Shown here: positions 33,022 through 42,891 of the stretch, piece after piece
How positions within the stretch are numbered: the first letter of the stretch is position 1
Layout of the letters: each line of letters opens with the position of its first letter
Source: Ruminococcus sp. AF31-8BH
GTDB taxonomy: Bacteria > Bacillota > Clostridia > Lachnospirales > Lachnospiraceae
NCBI RefSeq assembly: GCF_003460605.1
Contig: NZ_QTVN01000009.1
Span: forward strand, 76,778-140,777
DNA: 64,000 bases
Direction of reading: 5' to 3'
Program-made: the position numbers and the translations under genes
The notes under the pieces: generated by a model
What the model was told of the DNA's origin: nothing
The model's database searches: none
Seen by the model: only the letters and a program-made list of their open reading frames with translations

Positions 33022-34062
33022 ATGATTAAAGCTGGAATTATTGGAGCAACCGGATACGCCGGAAACGAAATTGCGCGCCTTCTTCTTGGACATAAAGAGG
33101 TAGAAGTAGCATGGTATGGCTCCAGAAGTTATATTGATAAAAAATATGCAGGAATCTATCAGAACTTTTTTAAACTGGTAGATGCCAAATGTATGGATGA
33201 TAATATGGAAGCTCTTGCGGATGAGGTAGATGTGATTTTTACTGCAACACCGCAGGGATTGTGTGCATCTCTTGTAAATGAGGGAATCCTTTCCAGAGCA
33301 AAAGTGATCGACTTAAGTGCGGATTTCCGTATTAAGGATGTAAAGAAATATGAGAAATGGTACGGAATCGAGCACAAATCCCCACAGTTTATTGATGAGG
33401 CTGTTTACGGACTTTGCGAGATCAACCGTGAGGACATCAAAAAAGCCCGCCTGATCGCTAACCCGGGATGCTATCCAACCTGCTCTACACTGTCTATTTA
33501 CCCGCTTTTAAAAGCAGGAATGATCGATCCGAACACCATCATTATTGATGCGAAATCCGGAACAACAGGTGCGGGAAGAGGTGCCAAGGTAGATAATCTT
33601 TACTGCGAAGTAAATGAGAATATCAAGGCCTACGGCGTTGCCACACACAGACATACACCGGAGATCGAGGACCAGTTAGGCTATGCATGCGGACAGGAAG
33701 TAACCATCAATTTTACCCCTCATCTTGTTCCAATGAACAGAGGAATTCTGGTAACTGCATACGCTTCTTTGACCAAGGATGTTACCTATGAAGAAGTAAA
33801 AGCAGCTTATGATGCATGCTATGAGAACGAGACATTTGTACGTGTTCTTGATAAAGATGTATGCCCGCAGACCAAATGGGTGGAAGGCAGCAACTACGTG
33901 GATGTGAACTTCAAGATCGACCCGAGAACACACAGGATCATCATGATGGGTGCTATTGACAACCTGGTAAAAGGTGCTGCAGGCCAGGCTGTCCAGAATA
34001 TGAACCTGATGTTTGGATTTAATGAGGCAGAGGGCTTATTACAGGTTCCGATGTATCCGTAA
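33022..34062 (+). CDS. argC: N-acetyl-gamma-glutamyl-phosphate reductase
   Basis: Reduces N-acetylglutamyl phosphate to the semialdehyde with NADPH. 346 residues: Rossmann start IGATGYAGNEIARLL and the catalytic Cys in IANPGCYPTCSTL near residue 146. ATG 33022 is chosen because CGGAGG lies 8 bases ahead; the frame's earlier ATG at 32980 falls in the promoter. First gene of argCJBD. Confidence 0.97.
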   Translation: MIKAGIIGATGYAGNEIARLLLGHKEVEVAWYGSRSYIDKKYAGIYQNFFKLVDAKCMDDNMEALADEVDVIFTATPQGLCASLVNEGILSRAKVIDLSADFRIKDVKKYEKWYGIEHKSPQFIDEAVYGLCEINREDIKKARLIANPGCYPTCSTLSIYPLLKAGMIDPNTIIIDAKSGTTGAGRGAKVDNLYCEVNENIKAYGVATHRHTPEIEDQLGYACGQEVTINFTPHLVPMNRGILVTAYASLTKDVTYEEVKAAYDACYENETFVRVLDKDVCPQTKWVEGSNYVDVNFKIDPRTHRIIMMGAIDNLVKGAAGQAVQNMNLMFGFNEAEGLLQVPMYP

Positions 34063-34161
34063 TAGAGAAATCAGAGACGAGTATATTGAATCTTATAGAG
34101 CTGTTTTTGCAGAAATAAAGATGATAAATTTGCCCAAAAAGGGCAAAGGAGGAGCAGTATT

Positions 34162-35385
34162 ATGGAAATAATTACAGGCGGTGTTACCGCTGCCAAAGGC
34201 TTCAAGGCAGCAGCAACAGCAGCAGAAATCAAATACAAAGGCCGTACAGATATGGCTATGGTTTACAGCGAAGTTCCATGTGTGGCAGCTGGTACTTTTA
34301 CTACAAATGTGGTGAAGGCAGCTCCGGTAAAATGGGATCAGGATGTGGTTTATAATCACCCGGCAGCACAGGCTGTGATCTGCAACAGCGGTATTGCAAA
34401 TGCATGTACAGGTGCGGAAGGATATGGCTACTGCAAGGCAACTGCAGATGCAGCTGCTGAGATTCTTGGAATCCCGGCAGACAGTGTTCTGGTTGCATCC
34501 ACAGGTGTTATCGGAATGCAGATTCCCATTGACCGAATTGTAAATGGCGTTAAGGCAATGGCACCGAAGCTGGACGGTTCCCTGGAGGCAGGAACAGAGG
34601 CTGCCAAGGCGATCATGACCACTGATACAGTAAAAAAGGAAGTAGCCGTGCAGATTGAAATCGGCGGAAAAACCGTTACCGTAGGCGGTATGTGCAAGGG
34701 TTCCGGAATGATCCATCCGAACATGTGCACTATGCTTGGATTTGTCACAACCGACGCTGCAATCTCCAAAGAAATGCTTCAGAAAGCATTAAGTGCCAAC
34801 ATCAAAGACACCTTTAACATGGTTTCCGTTGATGGAGATACTTCCACAAATGATACCGTTCTGCTTCTTGCAAACGGCATGGCAGGCAACCTGGAAATCA
34901 CAGAAGAGGGCGCTGATTTTGATAAATTTATGGAAGCTCTGAACTATATCAACACTTGTCTTTCCAAGAAAATCGCAGGTGACGGAGAGGGAGCAACCGC
35001 ACTTTTTGAGGTGAAGATTCTTGGCGCAAAGACCAAAGAAGACGCAGTTACCCTGAGCAAATCTGTAGTAACTTCTTCCCTGACAAAGGCTGCGATTTAT
35101 GGCCATGATGCAAACTGGGGACGTATTTTGTGTGCAATGGGATACTCCGGAGTACAGTTTGATCCGGAGAAGGTTGACCTATATTTTGAGAGCCGGGCAG
35201 GCAAATTAAAGATCATTGAGAACGGTGTTTCCACAGGATATGATGAGGCTGAAGCGACCAAAATCCTTTCTGAGGATGAGGTAACCGCAATCGCAGATAT
35301 GAAAATGGGAGATGCCACAGCCACTGCATGGGGCTGCGATCTTACCTATGATTATGTAAAGATCAACGCAGATTATCGTTCATAA
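34162..35385 (+). CDS. argJ: Bifunctional ornithine acetyltransferase/N-acetylglutamate synthase
   Basis: Moves the acetyl group from N-acetylornithine back to glutamate (cyclic pathway) and can also use acetyl-CoA. 407 residues. The precursor self-cleaves before a Thr in [16 protein letters not shown]; here Thr190 is preceded by Cys189, where Ala is usual. The second-subunit motif [10 protein letters not shown] and the closing [15 protein letters not shown] are present. GGAGGAG precedes the ATG; the gap from argC is 99 bases. Confidence 0.96.
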   Translation: MEIITGGVTAAKGFKAAATAAEIKYKGRTDMAMVYSEVPCVAAGTFTTNVVKAAPVKWDQDVVYNHPAAQAVICNSGIANACTGAEGYGYCKATADAAAEILGIPADSVLVASTGVIGMQIPIDRIVNGVKAMAPKLDGSLEAGTEAAKAIMTTDTVKKEVAVQIEIGGKTVTVGGMCKGSGMIHPNMCTMLGFVTTDAAISKEMLQKALSANIKDTFNMVSVDGDTSTNDTVLLLANGMAGNLEITEEGADFDKFMEALNYINTCLSKKIAGDGEGATALFEVKILGAKTKEDAVTLSKSVVTSSLTKAAIYGHDANWGRILCAMGYSGVQFDPEKVDLYFESRAGKLKIIENGVSTGYDEAEATKILSEDEVTAIADMKMGDATATAWGCDLTYDYVKINADYRS

Positions 35386-35402
35386 AAGAGAGGGAAAGAA
35401 AG

Positions 35403-36299
35403 ATGGTAAATCAGAAATATCTGGAAAAGGCAGAGGTGCTGATCGAGGCACTTCCTTATATACAGCGTTTTAACCGTAAAATCGTAGTAGTAAAATATGG
35501 CGGAAGCGCTATGCTGGATGAAGAACTGAAGGCAAACGTGATCAAGGACGTCGTTCTTCTGAAGCTGGTTGGCTTCAAGCCGATCATTGTACACGGCGGC
35601 GGCAAGGAAATTAGCAAATGGGTTGGAAAGGTTGGCATGGAAGCCAAGTTCATCAACGGACTTCGCGTAACCGATGCCCAGACCATGGAGATTGCAGAAA
35701 TGGTTCTTGCAAAGGTCAACAAAGAGCTGGTTACTCATGTGGAATCCCTTGGCGTACAGGCTGTTGGTATCAGCGGAAAAGACGGCGGACTGCTGAAATG
35801 CAAGAAGAAATATTCAGGTGGAGAGGACATTGGATTTGTTGGAGATATCACAAGTGTAAACCCGAAAATCCTGTACGATTTGCTGGAAAAAGACTTCCTT
35901 CCGATCGTTTTCCCAATTGGATTTGACGATAATTATGACAGTTACAATATCAATGCAGATGATGCTGCATGTGCCATTGCAGAGGCTGTTCACGCAGAAA
36001 AACTCGCATTTCTTTCCGATATCGAAGGCGTTTACAAGGACAAAGATGATTCGTCATCCCTGATTTCTGAGCTTCATATTCAGGAAGCAAGGAAGCTGAT
36101 TGAGGACGGTTTTGTAGGCGGCGGAATGATTCCGAAACTGAACAACTGTATCGAGGCAATCGAGCATGGAGTTAACCGGGTTCATATTCTTGACGGAAGA
36201 ATTCCTCACAGTTTACTGCTGGAAATCTTCACAAACAAAGGTATTGGAACCGCTATTTTAAGAGAGGACGGAGAGAAATATTACCATGAACATGAATAA
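35403..36299 (+). CDS. argB: Acetylglutamate kinase
   Basis: Phosphorylates N-acetylglutamate, the committed step and usual target of arginine feedback. 298 residues with VVKYGGSAM (nucleotide-binding Lys), [24 protein letters not shown] segment [18 protein letters not shown] and [15 protein letters not shown]. The N-terminal helix before residue 20 ([16 protein letters not shown]) is the form found in arginine-inhibited enzymes. It overlaps argD by 14 bases. Confidence 0.96.
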   Translation: MVNQKYLEKAEVLIEALPYIQRFNRKIVVVKYGGSAMLDEELKANVIKDVVLLKLVGFKPIIVHGGGKEISKWVGKVGMEAKFINGLRVTDAQTMEIAEMVLAKVNKELVTHVESLGVQAVGISGKDGGLLKCKKKYSGGEDIGFVGDITSVNPKILYDLLEKDFLPIVFPIGFDDNYDSYNINADDAACAIAEAVHAEKLAFLSDIEGVYKDKDDSSSLISELHIQEARKLIEDGFVGGGMIPKLNNCIEAIEHGVNRVHILDGRIPHSLLLEIFTNKGIGTAILREDGEKYYHEHE

Positions 36300-37476
36300 T
36301 CAGATGGAAGAATCAGAAGCTAGTATTCTTCACACATATAATCGTTTTCCAGTTGTATTTGACCATGGAGAAGGAGTACATTTGTACGATTCCGAGGGCA
36401 AAAAATACCTGGATTTTGCAGCTGGAATTGCTGTAAATTCCCTTGGATATCACTATCCTGGATATGACGAAGCACTGAAAGAACAGATCGATAAGCTGAC
36501 TCATATTTCCAATTTATATTACAATGAGCCTATGACTGAGGCTGGTGCCAAGCTTGTAAATGCAAGCCGTATGGATAAGGCTTTTTTCACAAACAGCGGT
36601 ACAGAGGCCATTGAGGGAGCTTTAAAAGCTGCAAAGAAGTACGCATATATTCGTGACGGCCATGCAGATCATGAGATCATTGCCATGAATCATTCTTTCC
36701 ATGGAAGATCCATCGGCGCGCTTTCTGTTACTGGAAATGCCCATTACCGTGAGCCGTTTGAGCCTTTAATGGGCGGCGTTAAGTTCGCTGATTTTAATGA
36801 CTTGGACAGCGTAAAAGCACAGATCACAGACAAAACCTGTGCCATTATTATGGAAACGGTACAGGGAGAAGGCGGCATTTATCCGGCAGAAAGAGAGTTC
36901 TTGGAGGGAGTTCGTGCCCTGTGTGATGAGAAGGATATTATCCTTATTCTGGATGAAATTCAGTGCGGAATGGGACGTACCGGATACTATTTTGCATGGC
37001 AGGCATACGGTGTTCAGCCGGATATTATGACCTGTGCAAAAGCACTTGGATGCGGTGTTCCGGTGGGTGCTTTTGTGCTGAATAAGAAGGTGGCACAGGC
37101 TTCCCTGAAGCCGGGAGACCACGGTACAACTTACGGTGGAAATCCATTTGCATGCGCTGCAGTAAGCAAGGTTTTCGACATTTATGAGAGGGATATGATC
37201 CTGACTCATGTACAGGAACTGACCCCATACCTGGAGAAAAAACTGGATGAGCTTGTGGCAAAGCATGAGTGCGCAGCTGCAAGAAGAGGCATGGGATTCA
37301 TGCAGGGAATTGTGATCCAGGGACGTCCGGTTGGGGAGGTTGTAAAGAAGGCTCTGGAGAAGAAGCTTCTGGTTATTTCTGCTGGAAGCGATGTGCTTCG
37401 TATTGTGCCTCCTCTTGTGATCACAAAGGCAGATATTGATGAGATGGCAGAGATTCTGGATGAGTGTCTGGCATAA
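36286..37476 (+). CDS. argD: Acetylornithine aminotransferase
   Basis: PLP-dependent class III aminotransferase forming N-acetylornithine. 396 residues: [27 protein letters not shown] and the PLP lysine in [16 protein letters not shown] near residue 250. The ATG overlaps argB by 14 bases, and a second in-frame ATG lies six bases later. Last gene of the operon; argF and argH are not here. Confidence 0.96.
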   Translation: MNMNNQMEESEASILHTYNRFPVVFDHGEGVHLYDSEGKKYLDFAAGIAVNSLGYHYPGYDEALKEQIDKLTHISNLYYNEPMTEAGAKLVNASRMDKAFFTNSGTEAIEGALKAAKKYAYIRDGHADHEIIAMNHSFHGRSIGALSVTGNAHYREPFEPLMGGVKFADFNDLDSVKAQITDKTCAIIMETVQGEGGIYPAEREFLEGVRALCDEKDIILILDEIQCGMGRTGYYFAWQAYGVQPDIMTCAKALGCGVPVGAFVLNKKVAQASLKPGDHGTTYGGNPFACAAVSKVFDIYERDMILTHVQELTPYLEKKLDELVAKHECAAARRGMGFMQGIVIQGRPVGEVVKKALEKKLLVISAGSDVLRIVPPLVITKADIDEMAEILDECLA

Positions 37477-37518
37477 ATTACAGTAAAAATTTGGCACAGA
37501 AGTTCTTCTTGGCCAATG

Positions 37519-37571
37519 AAAAAAGATACTCTGAAAGTATGTTTTTGATGTGCTTTCGGGGTATCTTTTTT
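37519..37571. terminator. Bidirectional terminator after argD
   Basis: AAAAAAGATAC and CTGAAAG pair with CTTTCGGG and GTATCTTTTTT; T6 on plus and A6 on the other side serve argD and the convergent DUF1292 gene. Confidence 0.88.
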
Positions 37572-37598
37572 GTCTGAAAAGACCCGGGTTCGATAGTC

Positions 37599-37928
37599 TT
37601 ATTCTTCTGCGAAGTCGAATTCGTCTTTGAATTTCTCTTTGAAAATATCAAAAACGGAGGAGAGGATATCGTCATCATCAACAAAAACGTAGCTCTCTGC
37701 TTCGTCATTTCCACCTTCCTCGACCTGAAGGATCAGAACTTCCTCATCCTCGTTTTCCTCTTCGCCTTCCACGTCCTCGATTGGCGGGAGAAGAACTGCG
37801 TAGCGCTTTCCTTCATAATCAATCTGATCCAGAAATTCAAAGTCCATGTCTTCTCCGTTCTCGTCAGTGAGAGTGATGATCTCAATTTCCTCTTCAACTG
37901 GTGTGCTTTTGTTCATTTCGTCAGCCAT
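37599..37928 (-). CDS. DUF1292-family protein
   Basis: 109 residues, strongly acidic, cytoplasmic. The conserved DUF1292 core is IITLTDENGEDMDFEFLDQIDYEGKRYAVL (split near residue 30), with EEVLILQVEE and DDDILSSVFDIFKEKF after it. Common in Firmicutes (YrzB-like) with no known function. The Met at 37928 is preferred: AAAGGAG lies 7 bases before it, while the longer frame has none. Confidence 0.9.
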   Translation of the reverse strand: MADEMNKSTPVEEEIEIITLTDENGEDMDFEFLDQIDYEGKRYAVLLPPIEDVEGEEENEDEEVLILQVEEGGNDEAESYVFVDDDDILSSVFDIFKEKFKDEFDFAEE

Positions 37929-38098
37929 ATCTTTTCTCCTTTCGTGATGAATGTCCGTACGTTCGACAGTCATCTGATGTTGGACTTATTATAGCAACTG
38001 ATGGGCGGATTGGATAGGTGGAAAATATAGAAATTTCTATGAAATTTTGTGCAGGAGGTATAAATTTTCAGACAAGGAATTATTTTGGAAAAATACAG

Positions 38099-38127
38099 TT
38101 GACAAGTAAAGTTGTCAATGCTACAAT
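38099..38127 (+). promoter_or_regulatory. Promoter of the XRE-DUF3169 operon with overlapping operator
   Basis: TTGACA at 38099-38104, 17 bases, TACAAT at 38122-38127. The -35 is the left half of the palindrome TTGACAAGTAAAGTTGTCAA (38099-38118). Confidence 0.85.
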
Positions 38128-38142
38128 AGCAACAATATGAAA

Positions 38143-38183
38143 TGACAAATATACTTGTCAAAATGACAAAGAAACAAGTCATT
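38143..38183 (+). promoter_or_regulatory. Two further TGACAA operators in the leader
   Basis: TGACAAATATACTTGTCA (38143-38160) and AATGAC-N10-GTCATT (38162-38183), both with the half-site of the promoter palindrome. Three sites, one on the -35 and two after the start of transcription, point to autorepression by the XRE protein. Confidence 0.78.
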
Positions 38184-38243
38184 CTTATGCGCAGCTTACA
38201 CGAAAGAGAAATCTGCCATCCACGGCAGAAGAAAGGAAAAGAA

Positions 38244-38459
38244 ATGGCACTGGAGAACCGTTTGAAGGAATACCGGGCGCGGCTGGGAATCAATCAGGCT
38301 GATATGGGGAAGCTTGCAGGAGTATCCAGACAGACCATCAGTCTTATTGAGCGCGGGGATTACTCGCCGTCAGTAACCCTGGCTCTGAAGCTGGCAAAGA
38401 TCTGCCGGGTGACAGTGGAAGATATTTTTATTTATGCGGAGGATGAAGAAGATGAATAA
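38244..38459 (+). CDS. XRE-family (Cro/CI-type) regulator
   Basis: 71 residues forming a single helix-turn-helix domain: LKEYRARLGINQADMGKLAGVSRQTISLIERG (split near residue 18) then YSPSVTLALKLAKICRVTVEDIF. ATG 38244 follows AAAGGA by six bases; the longer open frame covers the operators. Its stop overlaps the start of the DUF3169 gene by eight bases, so they are coupled. Such small regulators often repress their own membrane-protein partner. Confidence 0.93.
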   Translation: MALENRLKEYRARLGINQADMGKLAGVSRQTISLIERGDYSPSVTLALKLAKICRVTVEDIFIYAEDEEDE

Positions 38460-39255
38460 GGGAAAATCTAAGAAGAAAATGAATTCATATTTAAAGATGA
38501 TACTGCTCATGGCAGCAGGCGGTGTTGTCGGAGGAATTGTTGGTTTTGTTACAGCGTTTAGCGGAGAGGATTATATAGCAGTTATCGGGCATGGAATGGA
38601 TGCTTTTCTTTTTGCGGTACGTGATCATGCATTAATGCTGGAATGTATTTGCGGTGCAATCTGTCTTGTGATCTGCGAGACCAATTATGGGAAGATGAAG
38701 AGAATGGGAAAACAGATGCAGGATGCTGGGGACGATGAATATCATGAACTGCAGTATCGCATTGAGGTGTCCTCCAGCTGGGGTATGATCGCAAGTACAG
38801 TGGGAACCGTTCTTATGATGCTGATCATTTCACCAGGATATTCTATGAAATATATTGAAAGCCAGAGCACAGGTGAGACATGGATGTTTTTAGCAGAAAT
38901 CGTCGTGTTTTTGGGACTGGTCGGATATTTTAGTTTGTGGCAGGTTCGCTATGTAAAGCTGGTCCAGAGACTTTATCCGGAGAAGAAAGGCGACCCTACT
39001 TCTATGAAATTTCAGGAGCAGTGGCTCGCAAGCTGTGACGAAGCGGAGAAGGAAGAAATCTACGAAGCAAGCTATAAGACTTACCTGCTGACTGGAAAAG
39101 TACTTCCTGTCTGCACATTGGTGGCTATGCTGCTTCATATGGTATGGAATACAGGAGTTCTCGCTATTATCATCCCAGCTTTTCTCTGGATCTTATCGTC
39201 ATCTAATTATTGTCACTGCTGTGTTACGAAAAAAAGTGAAAAACTTGCGAAGTGA
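38452..39255 (+). CDS. DUF3169-family membrane protein
   Basis: 267 residues, six predicted membrane helices: LKMILLMAAGGVVGGIVGFV, ALMLECICGAICLVI, WGMIASTVGTVLMMLIISP, MFLAEIVVFLGLVGYFSLW, VCTLVAMLLHMVWNTG and IIIPAFLWILSS. A basic N-terminus and the pairing with an XRE regulator match DUF3169. Function unknown. ATG 38452 is chosen for its 9-base distance to GGAGG; ATGs at 38434 and 38443 are too near. Confidence 0.85.
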   Translation: MNKGKSKKKMNSYLKMILLMAAGGVVGGIVGFVTAFSGEDYIAVIGHGMDAFLFAVRDHALMLECICGAICLVICETNYGKMKRMGKQMQDAGDDEYHELQYRIEVSSSWGMIASTVGTVLMMLIISPGYSMKYIESQSTGETWMFLAEIVVFLGLVGYFSLWQVRYVKLVQRLYPEKKGDPTSMKFQEQWLASCDEAEKEEIYEASYKTYLLTGKVLPVCTLVAMLLHMVWNTGVLAIIIPAFLWILSSSNYCHCCVTKKSEKLAK

Positions 39256-39288
39256 ATGAATCTTTGAAAAATACATATAATACTATTG

Positions 39289-39315
39289 TGGAGGTGCCGG
39301 AAGAGCACCTCCTTT
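39289..39315 (+). terminator. Rho-independent terminator after the DUF3169 gene
   Basis: GGAGGTGC pairs with GCACCTCC over a 7-base loop, followed by T4. Confidence 0.85.
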
Positions 39316-39412
39316 TCTTCCAAAGAAAGGGAGCATCTTTGGGGAAAACGGCAGAATGTTAATTGAATCAAAGAAAGAATCTGGAAGTATAGGACGCTTA
39401 TGGAGGTATTAT

Positions 39413-39847
39413 ATGTGGGGAATTCTTGTGGCATTGATATCTGGTGCATTGATGAGCATTCAGGGAGTATTTAATACGGAAGTGACCAAGCAGACCAGCT
39501 TGTGGGTGTCTACCGGATGGGTGCAGCTGTCTGCATTTGCGGTCTGTGTGCTGGCATGGATCTTTACAGGAAGGGACAGCATTGCAGCCCTGTGGCAGGT
39601 GGAGAATAAATATACCCTGCTTGGAGGTGTGATCGGTGCCTTTATCACCATTACAGTGATCCAGAGTATGGGAAGCTTAGGCCCTGCCAGAGCAGCCATG
39701 CTGATCGTCATTTCCCAGCTGGCAGTGGCTTATGTAATAGAATTATTTGGCTTATTCGGAGTAGAAAAAGTGGATTTTGAGTGGCGCAGACTGCTTGGCA
39801 TGGCCATTGCAATTGTAGGAATTGTCATATTTAAATGGGAGAAATAA
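39413..39847 (+). CDS. Small DMT-family protein (DUF606/YdcZ-like)
   Basis: 144 residues with five membrane helices and the DUF606 start GILVALISGALMSIQGVFNTEV, later VSTGWVQLSAF and GSLGPARAAMLIVISQLAVAYVIELFGLFG (split near residue 100). Proteins of this type act as small exporters, often in pairs; only one is present. TGGAGGT precedes the ATG; the earlier ATG at 39356 has no site. Confidence 0.88.
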   Translation: MWGILVALISGALMSIQGVFNTEVTKQTSLWVSTGWVQLSAFAVCVLAWIFTGRDSIAALWQVENKYTLLGGVIGAFITITVIQSMGSLGPARAAMLIVISQLAVAYVIELFGLFGVEKVDFEWRRLLGMAIAIVGIVIFKWEK

Positions 39848-39993
39848 TGATAAAAAGGATATGAGTGTCAAAAAAATAAAAGGTTGATAAAATTTAGAAA
39901 TGGTATTGTAAAAAATGTAAAGTTTCGTTAAAATAGATGAGGTAAAGCATGAGTGGCGGGGAACCTTGACAAAAAGCGGAAAGGGGAACCGAC

Positions 39994-40749
39994 ATGGAAA
40001 GAAAAAAGAAGCTTATATGTGGAATCCGGATAGCTTTATTTGCAGTCTTGGCGGCAGTATGTATGACAGGATGTACGAGCCGCGAGGATGTTTTTCTGGA
40101 AGAAATTGCAGGTGATACAGATCGTATCGAAGGTACAGAGAATGCCAAAGCCACAGGCAGCACTGGGGAAAAACAGACGGACCCCGGAGAACTTGATAAT
40201 CCGGTTTCAGGAGATGACGTTCCTCTGATGACACAGATTCCACAGACCATATTTGTAGATGTATGCGGAGCGGTTGCAAATCCAGGAGTATATGAGCTGG
40301 ATGAAGGAAGCCGTATTTTTCAGGCGGTAGATGCAGCCGGAGGGTATTTGCCTGAGGCAGCACAGAACTATCTGAACAGAGCCAGAAGCCTTACGGATGG
40401 GCAGCAGATTTATGTTCCCACAGAGGAAGAAATTGCAGAGAATCTGGAAGCACTTGCCTCAAAAGTACCGGAAGCACTGCAAAGCGGTGCGTCAGAGGAC
40501 ACTGGCAGAGAAGGAAATTCAGAAGACAGCTTGGCAGAAGGGGTTGGAAGTAATTCCGGCATTAATCTGAATACTGCAGATGCTGCGCAGCTTTGTACCC
40601 TGAGCGGAATTGGTCAGTCCAAGGCAGAAGCTATTATTGCATACAGAGAAGAACATGGAGGATTCGCCTCCATAGAAGAAATTATGAATGTAGAAGGTAT
40701 CAAAGAAGGTACCTTTTCCAAAATAAAAGATAAGATATCAGTTGGATAA
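39994..40749 (+). CDS. comEA: ComEA-type DNA-uptake protein, predicted lipoprotein
   Basis: 251 residues. After a signal sequence ending VCMTGC (lipobox-like, Cys at ~24) comes a Ser/Gly/Asp-rich linker, a SLBB domain (IFVDVCGAVANPGVYEL to QIYVPTEEE, ~residues 85-150), a second linker and the helix-hairpin-helix DNA-binding domain (INLNTADAAQLCTLSGIG, ~residues 190-251). Binds incoming double-stranded DNA at the outer face and passes it to ComEC, encoded three genes on. Usual ComEA has a plain signal anchor, so a lipid anchor would be a variation. Confidence 0.92.
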   Translation: MERKKKLICGIRIALFAVLAAVCMTGCTSREDVFLEEIAGDTDRIEGTENAKATGSTGEKQTDPGELDNPVSGDDVPLMTQIPQTIFVDVCGAVANPGVYELDEGSRIFQAVDAAGGYLPEAAQNYLNRARSLTDGQQIYVPTEEEIAENLEALASKVPEALQSGASEDTGREGNSEDSLAEGVGSNSGINLNTADAAQLCTLSGIGQSKAEAIIAYREEHGGFASIEEIMNVEGIKEGTFSKIKDKISVG

Positions 40750-40761
40750 GGGAGAGTCTGA

Positions 40762-41451
40762 ATGAGCAGGAAAGTTTTGGTAGTAGATGATGAGAAACTG
40801 ATCGTAAAGGGAATCCGATTCAGCCTGGAGCAGGATGGAATGGAAGTTGACTGTGCCTATGACGGTGAGGAAGCCCTTGAGATGGCGAAGGAGAAGAAAT
40901 ACGATATTATTCTCCTTGACCTTATGCTTCCCAAGATGGATGGCTTTGAGGTTTGCCAGCAGATCAGGGAATTTTCAAATGTTCCCATTGTAATGCTTAC
41001 AGCCAAGGGAGAAGACATGGACAAGATCCTTGGTCTTGAATATGGTGCGGATGATTATATCACCAAACCGTTTAATATCCTTGAGGTAAAAGCAAGAATC
41101 AAAGCGATTATGCGCCGTGCAGGCAGCAATCAGGAAGAGAAAGAGAAGGCCAAGACCATCGAGGCAGGAGACCTGAAGATGGACTGCGAGAGCCGCCGGG
41201 TATTTATTGCAGGCAAGGAGATTAATCTGACTGCCAAGGAATTCGATGTGCTGGAGCTTCTGGTGTTTAACCCAAACAAGGTATACAGCCGTGAGAACCT
41301 GCTTAACATCGTATGGGGATATGAGTATCCTGGTGATGTCCGTACTGTGGATGTACATATCCGTCGCTTAAGAGAAAAGATTGAGGCGAATCCCAGTGAG
41401 CCGAAATATGTACACACCAAATGGGGTGTGGGATATTATTTCCAGGCGTAA
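40762..41451 (+). CDS. OmpR/PhoB-family response regulator
   Basis: 229 residues: receiver with DDEK near residue 9, phospho-acceptor Asp53 in IILLDLMLPKMDGFEV, VMLTAKG and YITKPF; C-terminal winged helix with LTAKEFDVLELLVFN and RTVDVHIRRLREKIE. Twelve bases after comEA and directly followed by its kinase. WalR-like in sequence; regulon unknown. Confidence 0.95.
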   Translation: MSRKVLVVDDEKLIVKGIRFSLEQDGMEVDCAYDGEEALEMAKEKKYDIILLDLMLPKMDGFEVCQQIREFSNVPIVMLTAKGEDMDKILGLEYGADDYITKPFNILEVKARIKAIMRRAGSNQEEKEKAKTIEAGDLKMDCESRRVFIAGKEINLTAKEFDVLELLVFNPNKVYSRENLLNIVWGYEYPGDVRTVDVHIRRLREKIEANPSEPKYVHTKWGVGYYFQA

Positions 41452-41454
41452 GAG

Positions 41455-42882
41455 ATGCCAGAGAAAAAGAAACCAAGCTTCTTAAAAAGTCTGCGTTTCC
41501 GTATTCTGATCATTCTGGTCATTCTGGGAATCGTACCAAGTGTCATAGTTGCCAATGTAATGGTAGCTGCTTACGAGAATAAGGCAGTAGCTGTGCGCAA
41601 GCAGACCGTTGAGAAGCAGTGTGACATTCTGTGCAACCTGTTAATTAAAGAAAATTATATGAATGACTCCAGCTCGCAGGATGTGAACAGCAAGCTGGAG
41701 TTGTTGTCTAATGTATATGATGGCAGAATTCTGCTGGTTGACAGGGACTACAGGATTATCAAGGATACTTATGGCGTAGATGAAGGCAAGACACTGATCT
41801 CCAGTATGGTGATCAAGTGCTTCAAAGGCGAGGAAGCCAGCCGCTATAACAACAAAACACAGAAAATTGAGATGGCGATTCCGGTGAAGAGTCCGGAGGT
41901 GAAGCAGCTTCAGGGAGCTATGCTGATCAGCTTTTCTTCCAATGAGATTGCTGAGAATATTCAGGAACTGGAGCAGAAGAGCATTCTGATCACAGGAATT
42001 ATCATTGTGCTTGCTGCGCTTCTTGGATATGTGCTTTCCACTGTACTTGTGAAGCCATTTGCAAGAGTTACCAAATCCATCGAGGATCTGACAGACGGTT
42101 ATCAGAATGAGGAGATTTCCGTTCCGGATTATACAGAGACGGCGTTGATTACTGACGCATTTAATAAGATGCTTTCCCGTATGAAGACACTGGATGAATC
42201 CAGAAATGAATTTGTATCCAATGTGTCCCATGAGCTGAAGACGCCGCTTACTTCCATGAAGGTGCTTGCGGATTCCCTTGTAGGCCAGGAGGGAGTACCG
42301 GAAGAGCTTTATCAGGAGTTCATGAGCGACATTACAGCTGAGATCGACCGTGAGAATAAGATCATTACCGATCTTCTTTCCCTGGTGAAGCTGGATAAGA
42401 AGGCTGCTGACCTAAATGTAGAGCATCTGAATATCAATCAGCTTCTTGAGGACATTCTGAAAAGACTTCGTCCAATTGCAGATAAGCGGCACATTGATCT
42501 GATCCTGGACAGCTTCCGTCCTGTGGAGGCAGATGTGGATGAGGTGAAGTTTACCCTTGCAATCAGCAATTTAGTAGAAAACGGTATCAAATACAATGTA
42601 GATGACGGATGGGTGCGCGTGACTCTGGATGCAGACCACAAGTATTTTTATGTGAAGGTTGCAGATTCCGGCATGGGAATTCCAGAGGAATCCATTGGAA
42701 GGATCTTTGAGAGATTCTACCGTGTGGACAAATCTCATTCCAAGGAAATCGGCGGTACAGGGCTTGGACTTGCCATTACCAGAAGTGCGGTGACCAAGCA
42801 TCACGGCAACATTCAGGTTGAGAGTAAGGAAGGAGAGGGAACTACCTTCACCGTCCGCATTCCATTATCTTATATTCCGTAG
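41455..42882 (+). CDS. Membrane sensor histidine kinase (WalK/VicK-like)
   Basis: 475 residues: TM1 (~residues 12-33), an extracytoplasmic sensor of ~140 residues, TM2 (SILITGIIIVLAALLGYVLS), HAMP, then HisKA with His259 in NVSHELKTPLTSMK and an ATPase domain with N box NLVENGIKYN, DSGMGIPEE and GTGLGLAIT. No PAS domain is apparent between HAMP and HisKA, unlike WalK of Bacillus. It starts three bases after the regulator's stop with no clear ribosome site, implying translational coupling. Confidence 0.94.
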   Translation: MPEKKKPSFLKSLRFRILIILVILGIVPSVIVANVMVAAYENKAVAVRKQTVEKQCDILCNLLIKENYMNDSSSQDVNSKLELLSNVYDGRILLVDRDYRIIKDTYGVDEGKTLISSMVIKCFKGEEASRYNNKTQKIEMAIPVKSPEVKQLQGAMLISFSSNEIAENIQELEQKSILITGIIIVLAALLGYVLSTVLVKPFARVTKSIEDLTDGYQNEEISVPDYTETALITDAFNKMLSRMKTLDESRNEFVSNVSHELKTPLTSMKVLADSLVGQEGVPEELYQEFMSDITAEIDRENKIITDLLSLVKLDKKAADLNVEHLNINQLLEDILKRLRPIADKRHIDLILDSFRPVEADVDEVKFTLAISNLVENGIKYNVDDGWVRVTLDADHKYFYVKVADSGMGIPEESIGRIFERFYRVDKSHSKEIGGTGLGLAITRSAVTKHHGNIQVESKEGEGTTFTVRIPLSYIP

Positions 42883-42891
42883 GAGGTGCCG

